Of a stretch of DNA of 64,000 bases, positions 24,501-37,299 are shown piece by piece. The position numbers were made by a program, and so were the translations under genes. This DNA is from Cryptomeria japonica (lineage: Eukaryota > Streptophyta > Pinopsida > Cupressales > Cupressaceae). The notes beneath the pieces were generated by a model, which worked only from the letters and a program-made list of their open reading frames with translations, was not told where the DNA came from and did no database searches. The first letter of the stretch is position 1, and every line of letters starts with the position of its first letter. Location: contig NC_081410.1 of the NCBI RefSeq assembly GCF_030272615.1, positions 508,866,942-508,930,941 of the forward strand. The letters are read 5' to 3'.

Positions 24501-25515
24501 TTTCATTGTTGTGGTTCTTGAGTTATTGAGATTTCTTTAGTTGTTAGGTGTCAGCCTAGGTCTGGAGTGTGTGAGGGACCTTGTGTCATCTCCTAGCACG
24601 GGGGGTATTTCCTTTGGTTCCACGTGGTTGGGTGGTTTGATGCCTTCTTCCATTGGGATGTTCTTCATTTAATTCTCTTATGCGTGGATGTGGATTTTCA
24701 TCTCTTCATCTGTGGGATGGATATTGTAGCAAATAGATGTACATGATTCTTATGATATATGTATTTGTAGGTTTCATGAGACTATTGTATTCATGTAGAA
24801 TGAGAGATATTCTCCTTGATGTAAATGTATCATATAAATGTAATGATAGATGATGTGTTATGATATTGAAATGACTCTTGTAGTAGAATGTATGATGTGT
24901 CATGTTGTATCTGGTATTGGTTAATGGGAATAATGCAATTGGATCTATTGATGTGCACTTGATGTTATGTGTATGTTTATGAAGTTAAATGAAATGGATT
25001 AGTAATGTGATAGATCATAAGGGAAAGGAGTAATGATGTTAGATGATGATGAAGTAATTCAGGTTAAGAACATTTGGATTGGTGTTTTAAAATGAACCTT
25101 AAAAGGGTTAATGGTATTTGTAGCATTAGTGACTTACATTCATGATAGATAGATTATAAAAATGATCATATATATATGCATGAAAAGAGTAGACAATAAT
25201 GGTGTTAGATTTCATTGGGTTATAGTAGTGATCTCATGATGATATTATTTATGGTGATGTCATAACTAATGGTGTTGAGATACCCTAGAGAAGGTACTTA
25301 GATATTGAGTTGTTTTTATTCCACTTACGTTATGAGATTACATATGATTATAATTTTATGCTTTTATGTTCATGATGGATATGTTTATATCATGTCAATG
25401 GATGTTAGATGCATATGAGTAAATGGATATATGTGTTGTATTAGATGAAGATATTTTTAAAAAAATCTCTATTTGCATGTTAGTGATATTTACGGGTATT
25501 TTGGTGGTAATTACA
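21501..25515. mobile_element. 4 kb non-coding insertion inside LINE ORF2
   Basis: LINE ORF2 homology breaks at about 21500 and resumes at about 25520, so the 4.0 kb between is an insertion. It starts TGTTAGACTT and ends GGTAATTACA, so TG...CA-type ends are possible. It has no convincing ORF; a 100-residue hydrophobic frame at 22688-22990 looks like chance. A very AT-rich block with TTAA repeats lies at 22140-22400. I found no PBS, no internal LTR pair and no clear target duplication. It may be a large solo LTR or a non-coding LTR derivative; strand is unknown. Confidence 0.4.
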
Positions 25516-25529
25516 ATTAATGAGCCCAT

Positions 25530-26560
25530 GAGGAGAGAGAAAGGGGGAATTTCCAAACCACTAGTCATCCCAAAAAAGAGATATTAAGACCATTCCCAAG
25601 AGAGCACCTTAGGCCCCTTATAATGATAGATTTAAGAATGGAAATAAAGTTCCATAAGGTAGAAAAAGAGGCCAATGATCTACCGTCAGGTAAGAAATCC
25701 CAAAATTGATTATACGGGGCCAAATATTTGTTGTTAACTTTAGAAGTTCATTAATTCTTCTTCCTAAAAAATCTTCATAATTGTTTATCTAGCAATGTTT
25801 TATTGAATTCCTTGATTTTCCTAATGGCCAGACCCCCAAATTTCTTGAGAAGACATACCTCATCTCAAGCCACTAAATGCATTCTATCCTTAGATTCTAA
25901 ACCTGTCTACAAAAAATTCTTCTAAATATACTCAGTCTTAACTAATAATTTTTTTAGGACATGAAATATACTCATAGAATAAACTAGTAAATTGTGAAGA
26001 GAAGCCTTGATTAAATAAAGTTTACAAGCTTGACTTAATAAATTCCCTTTCCAACCAACCAATTTACATTGAAATATATCAATGAGACCCATCCAAAAGG
26101 AATTAGGGACAAAATTCAAACAAAGAAGTAAAATAAGGTAAGTGGAGGGGAGCATAACAATACAACAACCTAAAATAGTAGCAATTTTAAGTTACCTCCT
26201 CTCTAGAGTATTAAGAAAGAAAATAAACTTTTAGGGAGGATAATTCTTTGACCCAAAGCCTCTTCATATTTAACCCAAATTATCTTAATATATAGAACCA
26301 TCACCAAAGATAATGGTGTCATAAATAAATTATTGATGAGAACAAACCTAAGGAGAAGAAGAGAGGGAAAGACCCTTAAGATGTCCCAATCTTACAACCT
26401 TTTGGATGAATCTACCCCAAGATTTTGGTGGTTCCCAAACCCATAGAATGTAAAACATAAGAATATGCTAGATTCTATTATTGGGCTTTACAAGTGACCT
26501 GGCCAACAAACAAGAATAAACTAAGAGGGTTGATATCTTTTTTCCTTTAGCCTCTGTTGT
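25530..26560 (-). pseudogene. LINE (L1-like) ORF2 reverse transcriptase part
   Basis: The minus strand shows the end of the RT domain and the thumb region. The catalytic box is damaged (FIYDTIIFG near 26310 where FxDDT is expected). Further on come WKGNLLSQACKLYLIKASL and HNLLVYSMSIF (26070-25960), the LESKDRMHLVA segment near 25890, and a WDD...GNSP box near 25560 that precedes the break. These are L1-type landmarks. Many stops are present. Confidence 0.75.
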
Positions 26561-26639
26561 GCCTTGGTGGGTATACCAATATCATCCCCATCTAATTTCT
26601 TTTGATTACAAATTAGTATTATTATTGTATAATTAAACC

Positions 26640-27590
26640 TTATGCAATCTTAAAGGGTTTTTTTTAATTTCAACCTTGATTCAATCACTCCTTATTCTTT
26701 TATTATTCACTAACATAAGGTGATAAGAGAAGAAAAACTAACAACTACATCTACACCTATTACAAAAAATTAAAGGAGATATTTGAAATAGTAAATGATG
26801 CTTCGAGAATAGTTGATATTGGTGCCTATCATAAGACAATGGAGTCTATAAATGAAATGATATATGTCTTTCCTTCTGATTCTATTTCAAATTGTTTGGC
26901 ACTCTATTTATTTATGACTTTCATAAATGTGCAAAAGAGTTTATTATTAGGTTTTTTTTAATCCAAATGATACTCTCAAGTTACCGTGAGTTATTTAAAT
27001 GAATTTAATTTTTCCTTGTGAAACCCAATCAAATAAACCACAAAAAACATACCTTTGCTTTGATAAACTAGAAATATATTTGATACACTGATTTAAATAA
27101 TAGGAAAGCTATCAATTTGGAGACAACAAGATAATATTGATCAATATCCACAACAAAACAATTGAAACCAGAATTTAGACACCAAATTACTACATTGATT
27201 TCATTGTCACTATAAAAGATAATACAATATGGATTTGTTGCTCCCAAAACTTGTAGTTCCTAATTGCTTTTTGATCTTGGTTTCTCTCTTCAATAAAAAG
27301 TAGGAGAAGAAATAAGATATAGATCATTTACATTAAAATTTTTTTAGGCTTATACCACCCATAGATGAAGAGACATGACCTTCTGATTGATAGTATTTTG
27401 AAAACAAAAATACATAATATTGCTATATTGTTTAGTTAATTACAACTTTATATTATGTGAATATATGACATGGAGTAATAAGAATAAAATAAGAAACTTG
27501 AGATAAAGTTGGTGAACTTGAATAATAACTCCTTATATTCTTCATGTGAGTAGACACCCATGACATTAGCAGCTTGACAAGGTTCTACTT
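26640..27590. other. AT-rich stretch without recognisable features
   Basis: No significant ORF on either strand and no LTR or PBS signals. Likely decayed repeat or element leader sequence. Confidence 0.5.
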
Positions 27591-27599
27591 GTATTCAAA

Positions 27600-30500
27600 A
27601 TTTATTACACCATTTTCACCATATAAACACTTGCAGCTAATACCTAAACTTAAATGAAAATGGAAATCATGAATCCATACCATCATTCTCACAAATTGTT
27701 ATTCTTTAGAAGGCTTCAAGTGCATACTCTCCCATTGATACACATAATAATCACTTGACCACTAATATTTTTACACTTCTGGAATATTCATAAAAATAAT
27801 CCTTTTGCCTTTTGTCTATTATTCCATGCACTTCTAAAATAAACCTTGCATATCCATTATCTAGTGCAATTACTCTATTAAGGAAGAGATTGAACTTCTG
27901 AATGTTGATATCTCTTTCTTTTGGCATGTGAGAAAATATATTAGGAACCATTTGAAAAAACTCACTCTTACAATCATCAAAGTGTTTTACATGCTCGTAT
28001 TAATCAATAATTGATGGGATAGACCTATGCTTGAATGTATAAAATGAATAACTCTTTTCCTTTATTTTAGGTTCCTCCCCATATATATATTTGCTTTCAT
28101 CAATCACCAACTTCACCATCCTCTCTAACATTTTAATGGCTAGAGGAGCATCTGGATTTCTTTGTAATACTTTGCACAACGTAGTCAAAGTGTGATGGAC
28201 TGGTTGCCACTTCTTGAATAGTCAGTCTAAAATAGGCATATACTTCTTAAAATATTGAAGTGATTGTAATTAAATAGAGTATAAATTTTATATAGATCCC
28301 CCTATTTATCTATAAAAAAATTCATATAAGCTCCAAGACTTTCTCAAACATAAAAATAATTTATTTCTTAAATTCCTTTCGGGTATCCTCATTTATCCTC
28401 TTCAATCCTTTAATCTATTTCTCAAAACTCTTCCTCATTGAATCTAGTTACTGGGTAGAAACAAAATCCCTAGTGGGTTGTCGAACAACACCCTTGTAAA
28501 AAAATATTTCTCTATGTTGGTTTGACTCTCACCTTTTTAATTTCTCTTTCAATTTGATATATTTTTAATATACAATCTATTTATTTCTTCATTAATATCC
28601 ACCTGGGCCTTCTCATACTCAATATATTTATGTTCCATATTTCTTAGTGTATCTCTAGTAAACATGGTTGAATGCATTGTGATTGTAGTAGCCTCTAAGG
28701 GTGAGGTATCCCTAGGTGCTTTGATATTCTCGTATGTGATCCATCGTCATTGTAGTAACAACTTTGGTTTTTCAATATTTTGGTATGTGATCCATGCTAC
28801 TAAAGTTTCAATCTTGGGATTATATCCTATTCCACTCAGTGTCTGCTCGGACTCAAACCCTACAACTAGCATTGGGTCTTCCTAATACCTTTCTTCATGT
28901 AACAAAAACATTGTTTAACTGTCATTATAGGGATAATCAACATGTTTCTTTTAATTAACTTACCTATTGCTTCATATAAAGTGACATTTATCTCATCAAA
29001 CCTAAGATCCTTGATTATTTGAGCTACAATCTCATCATGTTAAGATTAATTTGTTCCCATCAGGTTCACTTTATTTCTCTCCTCATGCTCCTTCATTTTC
29101 ATTTTAAATCAAAAATCTTTGAATTTTGGTGTCTTGATAAATTCATCATCATTAATAGATTTCATCAAGACTATAATTCTCTCATCTTCATGGGTTTTCT
29201 TTGGTTCTTGATCATTTCCCCTACTTTTTGCTTGTGTGATTCAATTTCACATCTAAGAGGTGACCCTTGAGGTTGATCTATCTCAACTTCATCTTTCAAT
29301 ATTTTTAATATACTGATAACTTCATCAGTATTACCAACCCCTTTTGATTTACCATATGACACAAAGCATGTTGGATCATCAATCCTCTAGCTTTAACTAG
29401 ATGTTTAGGTGGTGGACTTGGTGAAAATTCTTGAGCTGACATGGCATCTGCAGGAGGTACAGTAATGATAAACCATTTTCATCTCTTCATAAGAGATTTT
29501 CATGTTTAGAAGGTTCATCACCCTTTTCTACTATTGATTTACCATATAGCCTTTCAAAATTATCAATTATCAAATCAACCCTCTTCAACAAGTTATCCTC
29601 TTCAACATAGATCCTTTGAAGGATAGGACCTATCTTCTTCTTCTTCTCCCCTTCAAGATTCATCAATATGCTCTATTTTCTTCTTCTTTGGAACAAATCA
29701 TCAAAAGAAACATAATTCCTTCTAACATATTCATCATACAAAATATCACGAGTAATTCCAATCTTTGTGAGCAATTTCATTTTCACAAAGTTAATGTGGC
29801 CTTCCAAATCACAAACCTTCTCTTGTCCCAACTTCAATGAATACATTCTTTTGATATAACCTTGCATCTCTTCTAGGGTATCTAATCCAATTGTAAACCT
29901 TGTATATCTTGTGACATAAGGTAAAAATGTGCCTTTCTTTTGTTTTCCCATCACCTCTTTTTCCATCCATATTATTTTCCACATAGACTCCAAGAAAGAT
30001 ATTCAATCAGAAGCAAACATTGGCAAATGGTGAGGAACTTCAGGACATCCATACATCCTAATTAATGCACACTCTCCCATTTAGAACCAAACTCCAAAGT
30101 TTTGTATATGCCTGTTCTCTGGTATCAAGGTGAGAGGCCATATAAACTTCATTATTTGTTGTGTCAACCTAAGAGAGGCATGTTTCAAAGTATCCATAAT
30201 TGCAACTGTGAAGTGATTATGAAATGCGATGTAGTCATTATTTCTACATCTTCTATCCCAGAGATAACACCCTCTCTAAATAAGTATCTTGTTACCCATG
30301 TTATCTATCATTTCAAGATTCAATTTATTTTCAATAGACAACTGTTTTTAATACAAAATAAAATGAAACAATTAGGAATAATGTCTACCAACCAAAAAAA
30401 AAAAATAATGTCTGAAATCAAATGAACTGTTCATGAATCCTCTCATCAATATCCAAAGAGAAATCAAACTCAATGTTTAAACTCAAAATTCTATATCCTC

Positions 30501-31145
30501 GTAGCCACGCACATTAGAGAAATTTATTCATCTTGTTCTATACATCCATACCTAACACCTTGCACAAAGCATATTACATCCTTTTGAAGTACACCTAGAA
30601 GTCATCTACAAGTAAGGGTTGACTACCCACAACATCTAGCATTTTATTATTGAATCATTTTTTCTTTTATATTGGGAGATCATCCCTTTTATATGTGTTT
30701 CGTAGTCTTTTATAATATCCTTCAAGCTTCTCCAAATCAATCCTTGTGATAGCTTTCTTTTTCATCATGAAACAATCAACGATAGTTGACCTCCTTACCA
30801 CAACCAATGCATTTCCACTTCCAAGGTAGTGCTCTACTAAAACCCTAATTAACTCAACATCTGAACACATATAACACTATTAATTTAGCAAGGTCTAATG
30901 TCGATTGGTTTGATACCGAAACTTTTCCATCCCTTTTGTCATAGAAATACCAAAATAGGTCCCATGTAGCCATAGGAATTAGGGCATCTCTACAATCTTG
31001 CATTTCATTCTTGATTTTTTTTACATCCTCTATCCTCTAAATCCAATAAAATATCCAAGATAGAATGATGTAATAGCCTCTCTTTCTCAATGGTTTTTGA
31101 TGATTTTCCCTTTTGTTTAGATCTTTCTCCTTTGTAGGGCATTGT
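27600..31145 (-). pseudogene. Long unrecognised degenerate ORF (about 1,100 codons)
   Basis: A minus-strand ATG at about 31143 begins MPYKGERSKQKGKSSKT. Coding-like sequence then continues in alternating frames to about 27600. Open islands include 30870-30667 (IDLEKLEGYYKRLRNTYKRD), 29993-29673 (basic, with EEMQGYIKRMYSLKLGQEK), about 29640-29520 (K/E-rich, EGEKKKKIGP), 29362-29171, 28188-28000 and 27951-27751. The overall character is hydrophilic and K/E-rich with helical stretches. I see no RT, integrase, protease, transposase DDE or zinc-knuckle motif. Its length and isolation suggest the single large ORF of an unknown element, or a decayed host gene. No function is assigned. Confidence 0.45.
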
Positions 31146-31149
31146 GATA

Positions 31150-32639
31150 ATTTTCTCTTTTACCCTACCCTAAATCAATTTCACTTCACTACATTATTCA
31201 TTTTTTCTTAGCAAGCAATAGAGATTGAGAAAACATAGTAACTAACTTATTCAAATGAAACTTGAATTTTTTTGAAACATTCATTATCCACTCTAAGGTC
31301 TGATAGTCAATTATTCAAATATAAGTTCAATAGAATGGACAATACTATGAATTTAATTAGTTTCTAAAACCATCACCACTTTATTCAAGTCAAAATCACC
31401 AACTTGTAGAACTTTTGTTTGTATCACATCTTTCAAATAAAATGGCTCAAATGTACCCACATCACTTCTATTTAACTCACTTGACCTGTCGATCCTCCTG
31501 CATCATTGCAAGCTTACCTTAGGTTTACCTTCATGTGGCTGAGGGATCACGGAAACCATTATTTTATATTCTACCACTCACCCACTGGGTAACTCTTCCT
31601 TGACCCTCGTAGTATGGTGGGAGCTTTTGATAGCTCCACCCTTTAGCACTCTCCTACAACATCTTTATGCATGTGCTTTATGTATTGCATGAGATAGCGG
31701 AAACATACATTTCACTTTCTCCATTACTACCTCCTTTCTATATGGCCAATGAATTGGGATTCAATATTTGTGGAATAACAAAATTTATATAAACTATCTA
31801 CCTCACCTACAACAACAAGGTGTGTGTAGCATCGTAAATTGTACATCACTAATTTGGGTTGTCCAACTATATGCTTGCATTTATAGGGATTATTTAGTCA
31901 TTTAATTATTATTTTAATTAAATCTAAAATTCCTCATTCATTAATTCACAAATTGTAAAATTGGACCCTTAACACTAGGTGTGCCTCTTTTTGTTTTATC
32001 TTGAATTAACTGTCATAGTGTCCTAAGTCCAATCTTCAAGAGACATTTTCACATACCTACACAACCTATGTTTACCTACTATGTTGGATTTGACTATATA
32101 ATAACAATATCTCTCATCCCTAGAAATTTGGGAAAAATTTGATAGGACTGTGGTGGTGACAACAGTCCTAAACTCTCTTCCTCAGATTTTGAGAGCTTAA
32201 TTTGGTAGTATTATAATGTTCAAATCCCACTTTGTGTCAATATTTATCAACTCTAAGTCATCCTATTATCAAATTTAAAATTAGGGTTTCATATATAAGG
32301 CCTTTCTTTTCCTACTTTTACAACTAAATAGAGAAATTTGAAAGGAGATCCTTGTCAAGTGAAAGGGCAACTTTTGTGTGAAGTCTAAATCAGAAAATTC
32401 ATCCATCAATCAAGTCTTCATAAAAATATTTATCATTCATGGAAGCTTTAGGAAGCATTGAAGAATAATAAAGAGATCATTGACTATGGATTGGATTGTA
32501 CCTCTTCCTTAGGATTTGGTATGGTTTCATGTTATTTTCATATCACTATTTGAGTTTTATAGCTACACATCATTGATTAACATGATAAATATGAATGAAC
32601 ATAACTTTATAACACCTCCTATGAAACCCCTCTTTATGA
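31150..32639. other. Stretch without recognisable genes
   Basis: No ORF with a recognisable product. It precedes the gypsy gag-protease fragment and may hold its leader or LTR debris, but no PBS or paired LTR was found. Confidence 0.45.
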
Positions 32640-33330
32640 TTCAGGGTGCTAGTCCTTCTCCAAATTCTTAACCTCTTAAGAATCCTCTCTTTTTGGTTCA
32701 AGGTTGTTATATTAATGATGTCTTTTGCATTCTTAACAAACTAATTATTATTGTGCAAGGAGGATATCCCACCAAGAGTCCTTATGAGTATGCTAAACAA
32801 ATCACCTGAGAGAGTTATAATTTGGTTTCTCACACATATAATAAAAAAAACAATAGGAAAACTAATCCTCCACTGGTTATTCCTCATTCACTTCCTACTT
32901 CTCAACCTATTCCAGCAACAACACCTCGTATATCATAACATTTTTGTAAAGAGTATGATCTTATTGAACAACTTAGAGCTACTCCTACTAAGATATCTCT
33001 ATGAGATTCAATTCAAGCTTCATCCACACATCATGTAATGTTACAAGATTCTTCAACGACTTTACATCTCCCATCTGTAGTGACACCTAATAATGTGGCT
33101 CCTTTGATTGAATCACTGACAACACCTAAAGCTCAAATTATATGCAAAAAATATGAGTTACCTTCTCAAGAGGTTCAACATCAATATGATCTTCTTATGA
33201 GTCTTGTCTTTATTAATGGTAACACTATAAGATGAATCCTTGTCAATAATGGCTTTGGCCTAAATGTTTGTAGCATTGATCTATTGCATAAGATAAATGT
33301 AGATACTTCTCTTATTATAGAAATGGTTGC
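32640..33330 (+). pseudogene. gypsy gag-protease fragment (Tat-type)
   Basis: Frame 2 reads VQGGYPTKSPYEYAKQIT near 32750, a proline-rich linker, then the segment 33038-33235, and after a TGA (CGA to TGA) ILVNNGFGLNVCSIDLLHKI near 33236-33300. The last part matches the protease box VDNGS(G/S)LNV of Tat-lineage gypsy elements, here with Asp changed to Asn and Ser to Phe. A frameshift follows. Only a fragment of gag-pro remains, and RT and integrase are absent. Confidence 0.65.
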
Positions 33331-33429
33331 TCTTTATGGTCTCAGTTTTCACATCTTCGCTAAGCATGGGTATAATAGCAATGGTTGTGGTACACATGAA
33401 CAAGGGATAAAGGTTCTTGTTGTCGCAAA

Positions 33430-33930
33430 AGTTGCACCCTGTGATGACCAACCTTGTGTTACAAGCTAGGGTTTTTATTTCACCAAAAGATAGACCTCTC
33501 AATGCCCGATACAACCACTAGACTTATAGAATCCATAGGAGGTTGTTAAACCATGTCGCAAATTCTCACAAGAGACGTTGGCCCACTGCCAACAATCCCC
33601 CTCCCAACATCACTCATTGCAATCTATGTGATTCAAACTTGTGACCAAGCTCTAATACCACTTGTTAGCAGCAATCAAAAAGGAAGGCTAAGAGTGGGGG
33701 TTAATCAATCTTCACTGAATCATAGAAAATTAAAATTGAAAACATGAACTGATAGACTATAGCTACAACAAATAAGCAAATTAACAGGACAACACATAAA
33801 ACCAAGATTTTCACATGGACAACCCGGTTAAGGGAAAAACCATGGTGGGAACCTACCCATAGTAAGATGATACTCTATAGTAGTATGTGAAAATATTAGA
33901 ATGGGAAATGTCTTAGACAATCCAATTAAC
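33430..33930 (-). mobile_element. Possible TRIM-like miniature LTR element
   Basis: On the minus strand an LTR end (CTAACA, boundary 33663) is followed by a PBS-like TGGTATTAGAGC (33648-33660). Only about 50 bases later comes a purine tract (33595-33605), then an LTR start TGTTGGCAG (boundary 33594). An internal region of 68 bp fits a terminal-repeat retrotransposon in miniature. The right LTR (33663-33930) has the conserved GTGGG...CCCA hairpin at 33845-33859. It is cut at 33930 by element C, and 39394-39522 may be its continuation. The outer boundary of the left LTR is uncertain. Confidence 0.45.
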
Positions 33931-35149
33931 TGGAAGACAACTGAGAGGGGGGGAGGGGGGCGAGGGGGGGGGGGGGTGAATCAGTTGTTTGAGATTACTA
34001 GAACTATTAGCAATTTGAAACTTTAATACCGAAACCCAAAAAATAAATACCAGAATATCAGCTAAACAAATTTATCATAAACAATAATCACAAAATAAAA
34101 ACCATCCACATGACACCAAGATTTATACGTGGAAAGCCCAGTAAAGGGAAAAACCATGGTGGGAAGACTACCCACAGTCAGATAATACTTTTGTAGTATG
34201 TGAATTACAATTGAGGGGCCTGCACTTGTAGGAAGGCCAACAGCCTAGAGTGCAAAGTTCATCACAAAAGGAGCCTTACTAACTACATAGAAATCCAGAC
34301 TACAATACGAAGAAGTGTTGAACTACAAAAGATAGCATCTCCTATGCCTAAGTACAGTTTTGGTTAAGCTCAATACCAAAGGATTAAATCCTCTTACATA
34401 TACCCAATTCGATCTCTAATGATCGACCAAATCCTCTTCCTAAATGATATTACATTATTTACACATTACATTTGTTGACCATGACCTTTTTCATAACCAT
34501 GATGATCTACAATGAGATCTTACATCTATATATACAAACCCTTGACCATAAACAAATAGGTTGGCTACCAGATAATAAACCAATTACATAATTACAAACC
34601 ATGTCAACCTTAGACAAAATAATAAAATATCCAACACATAAGACATCCCAAGAATACATCGAGAGGTCCAATCCACACATTACATTAAAGTCAGTCCATA
34701 GCCTAGATCAACCGGGACCTAGTATAGGTCCACACGCTACAACAATGATCTCCATCCTCCAGTTCTCAAACATGATCACCAACAGCATCCTGAAACTTCA
34801 CCAGAAGTTGCACAAACACCACTTATGCAATTCATCAAAGATATTCATAAAAAGCTCTGCAGGTGAAACCCTCACCAGAATAAGAAACTAAGCTTCTAAG
34901 AAAGAAAGATAGCATCCAATCACTAGACCAAAACCAAGTGACAGAATATGAGCATGAGTATCATGAACAAGCCAATTCCATCACCAAATTATACCGGAGC
35001 TTATCGGATCATGTCAGATCCAAATCAACCAGAAAGCACTCAACCTATCGAGACTAGAAGGGTGTCAATAAAGAATCCAAATAGCTAGTGTTGGCATCAA
35101 TGACAAAACATTAATTCAACACATAATCAATTCCACAAAATGGCTAACA
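33931..35149 (-). repeat. 3' LTR of element C
   Basis: The right boundary GGCTAACA (LTR start TGTTAGCC on minus) abuts the polypurine tract at 35151. The left boundary is taken as TGGAAGAC at 33931, giving a CA end. The G-run at 33945-33976 and hairpin GTGGG...CCCAC at 34159-34175 are inside. It is colinear with 38210-39393. Confidence 0.8.
33945..33976 (+). repeat. Expanded G-run in LTR
   Basis: Nearly pure G with single A and C interruptions. The same position in the partner LTR (38208-38215) has only seven Gs, so the tract has expanded by slippage. It could form a G-quadruplex. Confidence 0.8.
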
Positions 35150-35150
35150 A

Positions 35151-35452
35151 TCTCCCCCTTTGGCATTCATGGCAACAATAGATGTGAAAAACACCTAAGT
35201 ACCAAGAAATGCCAAACAAGTCTCCCCTAATGAATGACAACCAACAATCTCCCACATACAGCTCTGAATGTCAATATCTCTCACCTTTACTTTTCTTATC
35301 CATATCTCTCCCCCTTTCACTTTTTACTTGTATTTCTTTGTCTTTTTCAAATCAATATCTGTCCCCCTTTGACATCAATGCCATAAATCTGACAAAAATA
35401 TCAAAGCAAAAGCATAAACCACTTAATCACAAAGCTGACTACTCCCCCTGAG
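35151..35452 (-). promoter_or_regulatory. Polypurine tract array of element C
   Basis: On minus, GGGGGAG or close variants occur near 35443-35452, 35359-35372 (with TGATGTCAAAGGGGG context), 35305-35316, about 35221 and 35151-35163. The last abuts the LTR. Confidence 0.7.
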
Positions 35453-35529
35453 CAGTAGCATCCCACATTAGTGTTGGAATGAATAGCATCTCTGATAATG
35501 CATGTCAAACTAATGCCAAATTGCATCAA

Positions 35530-36180
35530 TAAAGTCTCTACTAGAGGGACAGAAACTCTCGATTTGTCTCTCAGGTACTCAAATGATTCCTTAGGCAAAG
35601 GTTTAGTTAAAATATCTACAATCTTCTCTTTAGTATTCACATAAACTAGTCTAACTTCATTTTATTCCACCCTTTCCTTCAAAAATTTATACTTGATAGA
35701 TATATTCTTTGTTTTAGAATGAAATACCAAATTCTTTGATACATCAATAGCAATAGAGGTATCACAGTGAATAACTATTGGTGCATCACAATCCATGTTT
35801 ATATCCTTCAACATTTTCTTCATCAATAAAACTTGTGTACATTTAGTAGTAGTAGCAACATACTCATCTTCAACAGTAGATAAAGAAGTACATGATTGTT
35901 TCTCGATGATCCATGAAACCAACTTCTTTCCAAGAAGGAAAGCTCCACTGGAAGTTCTTTTCTGGTCATCAATATCTCCAGCCCAATCAACATCTATATA
36001 TGCACATAAATTAAAGTTGTCATCCTTAGGGTACCACAAGCCATATTCTGATGTACCTTGCAAGTATCTAAAAATCCTTTTCACCACAATCTCATGATTT
36101 TCTCTAGGATCACTCTAAAATCTTGAAACAATACAAATAACATTCATAATGTCAATCCTAGTCTGAGTCAAATAAAGCAG
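35530..36180 (-). pseudogene. Element C RNase H
   Basis: Open segments in one frame: 36087-35662 carries KRIFRYLQGTSEYGLWYP, the catalytic-region box YIDVDWAGD, SSGAFLLGKKLVSW, STVEDEY and the end of the domain. 35640 onward gives VDILTKPLPKESFEYLRDK, the usual copia pol C-terminus. Stops separate the parts, but no frameshift is needed here. Confidence 0.85.
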
Positions 36181-37120
36181 ACCTCAAATCATAGATTTGT
36201 ATCTTGTAGGATTTACCAATGCAGAAACATATTTTCTTGTCAATTTCTCACTTGTAACCATAGGAGTACTTACTAGTTTAGAATATCCCATACCAAATTT
36301 CTTCAACAATTCCTTAGCATATTTAGTTTGACAGATGAAAATACCTTTGTTAGTCTGAGCAATCTGCAAACCTAAAATTTTTTTTACCTCACCAATCATA
36401 GACATCTCAAATTCTTTCTCCATATTCTTAGAAAATTCTATGCATAACTTATCTTCACCTCCAAAAATAATGTCATCAATAAATACTTCAATAATTAGTA
36501 TATTATCATCAGTGATCTTATAATATAAATTACTGTCATCACTGCCCTTAGTAAAACCAAGCTTCAAAATATATTTATCCAACCTTGTATACCAAGCTCT
36601 AGGTGCTTGTTTCAATCCATATAAAGCTTTCCTTAGCCTGTGAACCATACTTGTATCATCTGATAGTGAAAAACCATCAGTTTACTCAATATAAAATTCC
36701 TCATCAAGATCCCAATTAAAAAATGCACATTTAACATCCATTTGATAAACCTTGTAGTTTTTATAAGCAACATAGGCAATAAATATTCTTACAGCTTCAA
36801 TCCTGGCTACATGAGTAAAAGTCTCTCCATAATAAATTCCTTCCTTCTGAGAATATCCTTTAAAAATCAATATAGCCTTATTCCTTATAACTTAACTATC
36901 CTCATTTAATTTATTCTTAAAAGCCCATTTAGTTTTAATAAATTTTTTATTTTTAGGCTGGGGAACCAGGGTCCATGTGTTATTTTTCTCAATCTGATCT
37001 AATTCTTCTTCTATGGCTTTCAACCAATATTCTTCTTTACATGCCTCAATTACAAATACAGGTTCAACTTGTGAAATTAAACATACCTCATTAGTTGCAA
37101 GTCTTCTTATTGTCATCAGT
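36181..37120 (-). pseudogene. Element C reverse transcriptase
   Basis: Copia RT landmarks in order: NNTWTLVPQP (near 37000), FKGYSQKEGIYYGETF (36870), [29 protein letters not shown], the active-site box FIDDIIFGGE (near 36480) and QTKYAKELLKKFGM. All segments are in one frame with stops at about 36890, 36680 and 36183. Both catalytic aspartates are kept. Confidence 0.88.
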
Positions 37121-37299
37121 CCATTTCTCTATCCCCAATGATCTAATCTTCTGAATGATTCAATCTCACATACCTAGGAGTACTCTGACTTTCTGTTCCT
37201 CTTCCATACTCTTTAGTTACTGTATAATTATCTGATACTACCGGAGTAACTAGTTCAACAGTCTATTCTGGTAAAGGTGCTACCTGTTTAGATATAATC

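Noticed and set aside
28664-30425. Plus-strand ORFs at 28664, 29019, 29616 and 30102
   Set aside because: Antisense to the unrecognised minus-strand coding region and weaker in coding character.
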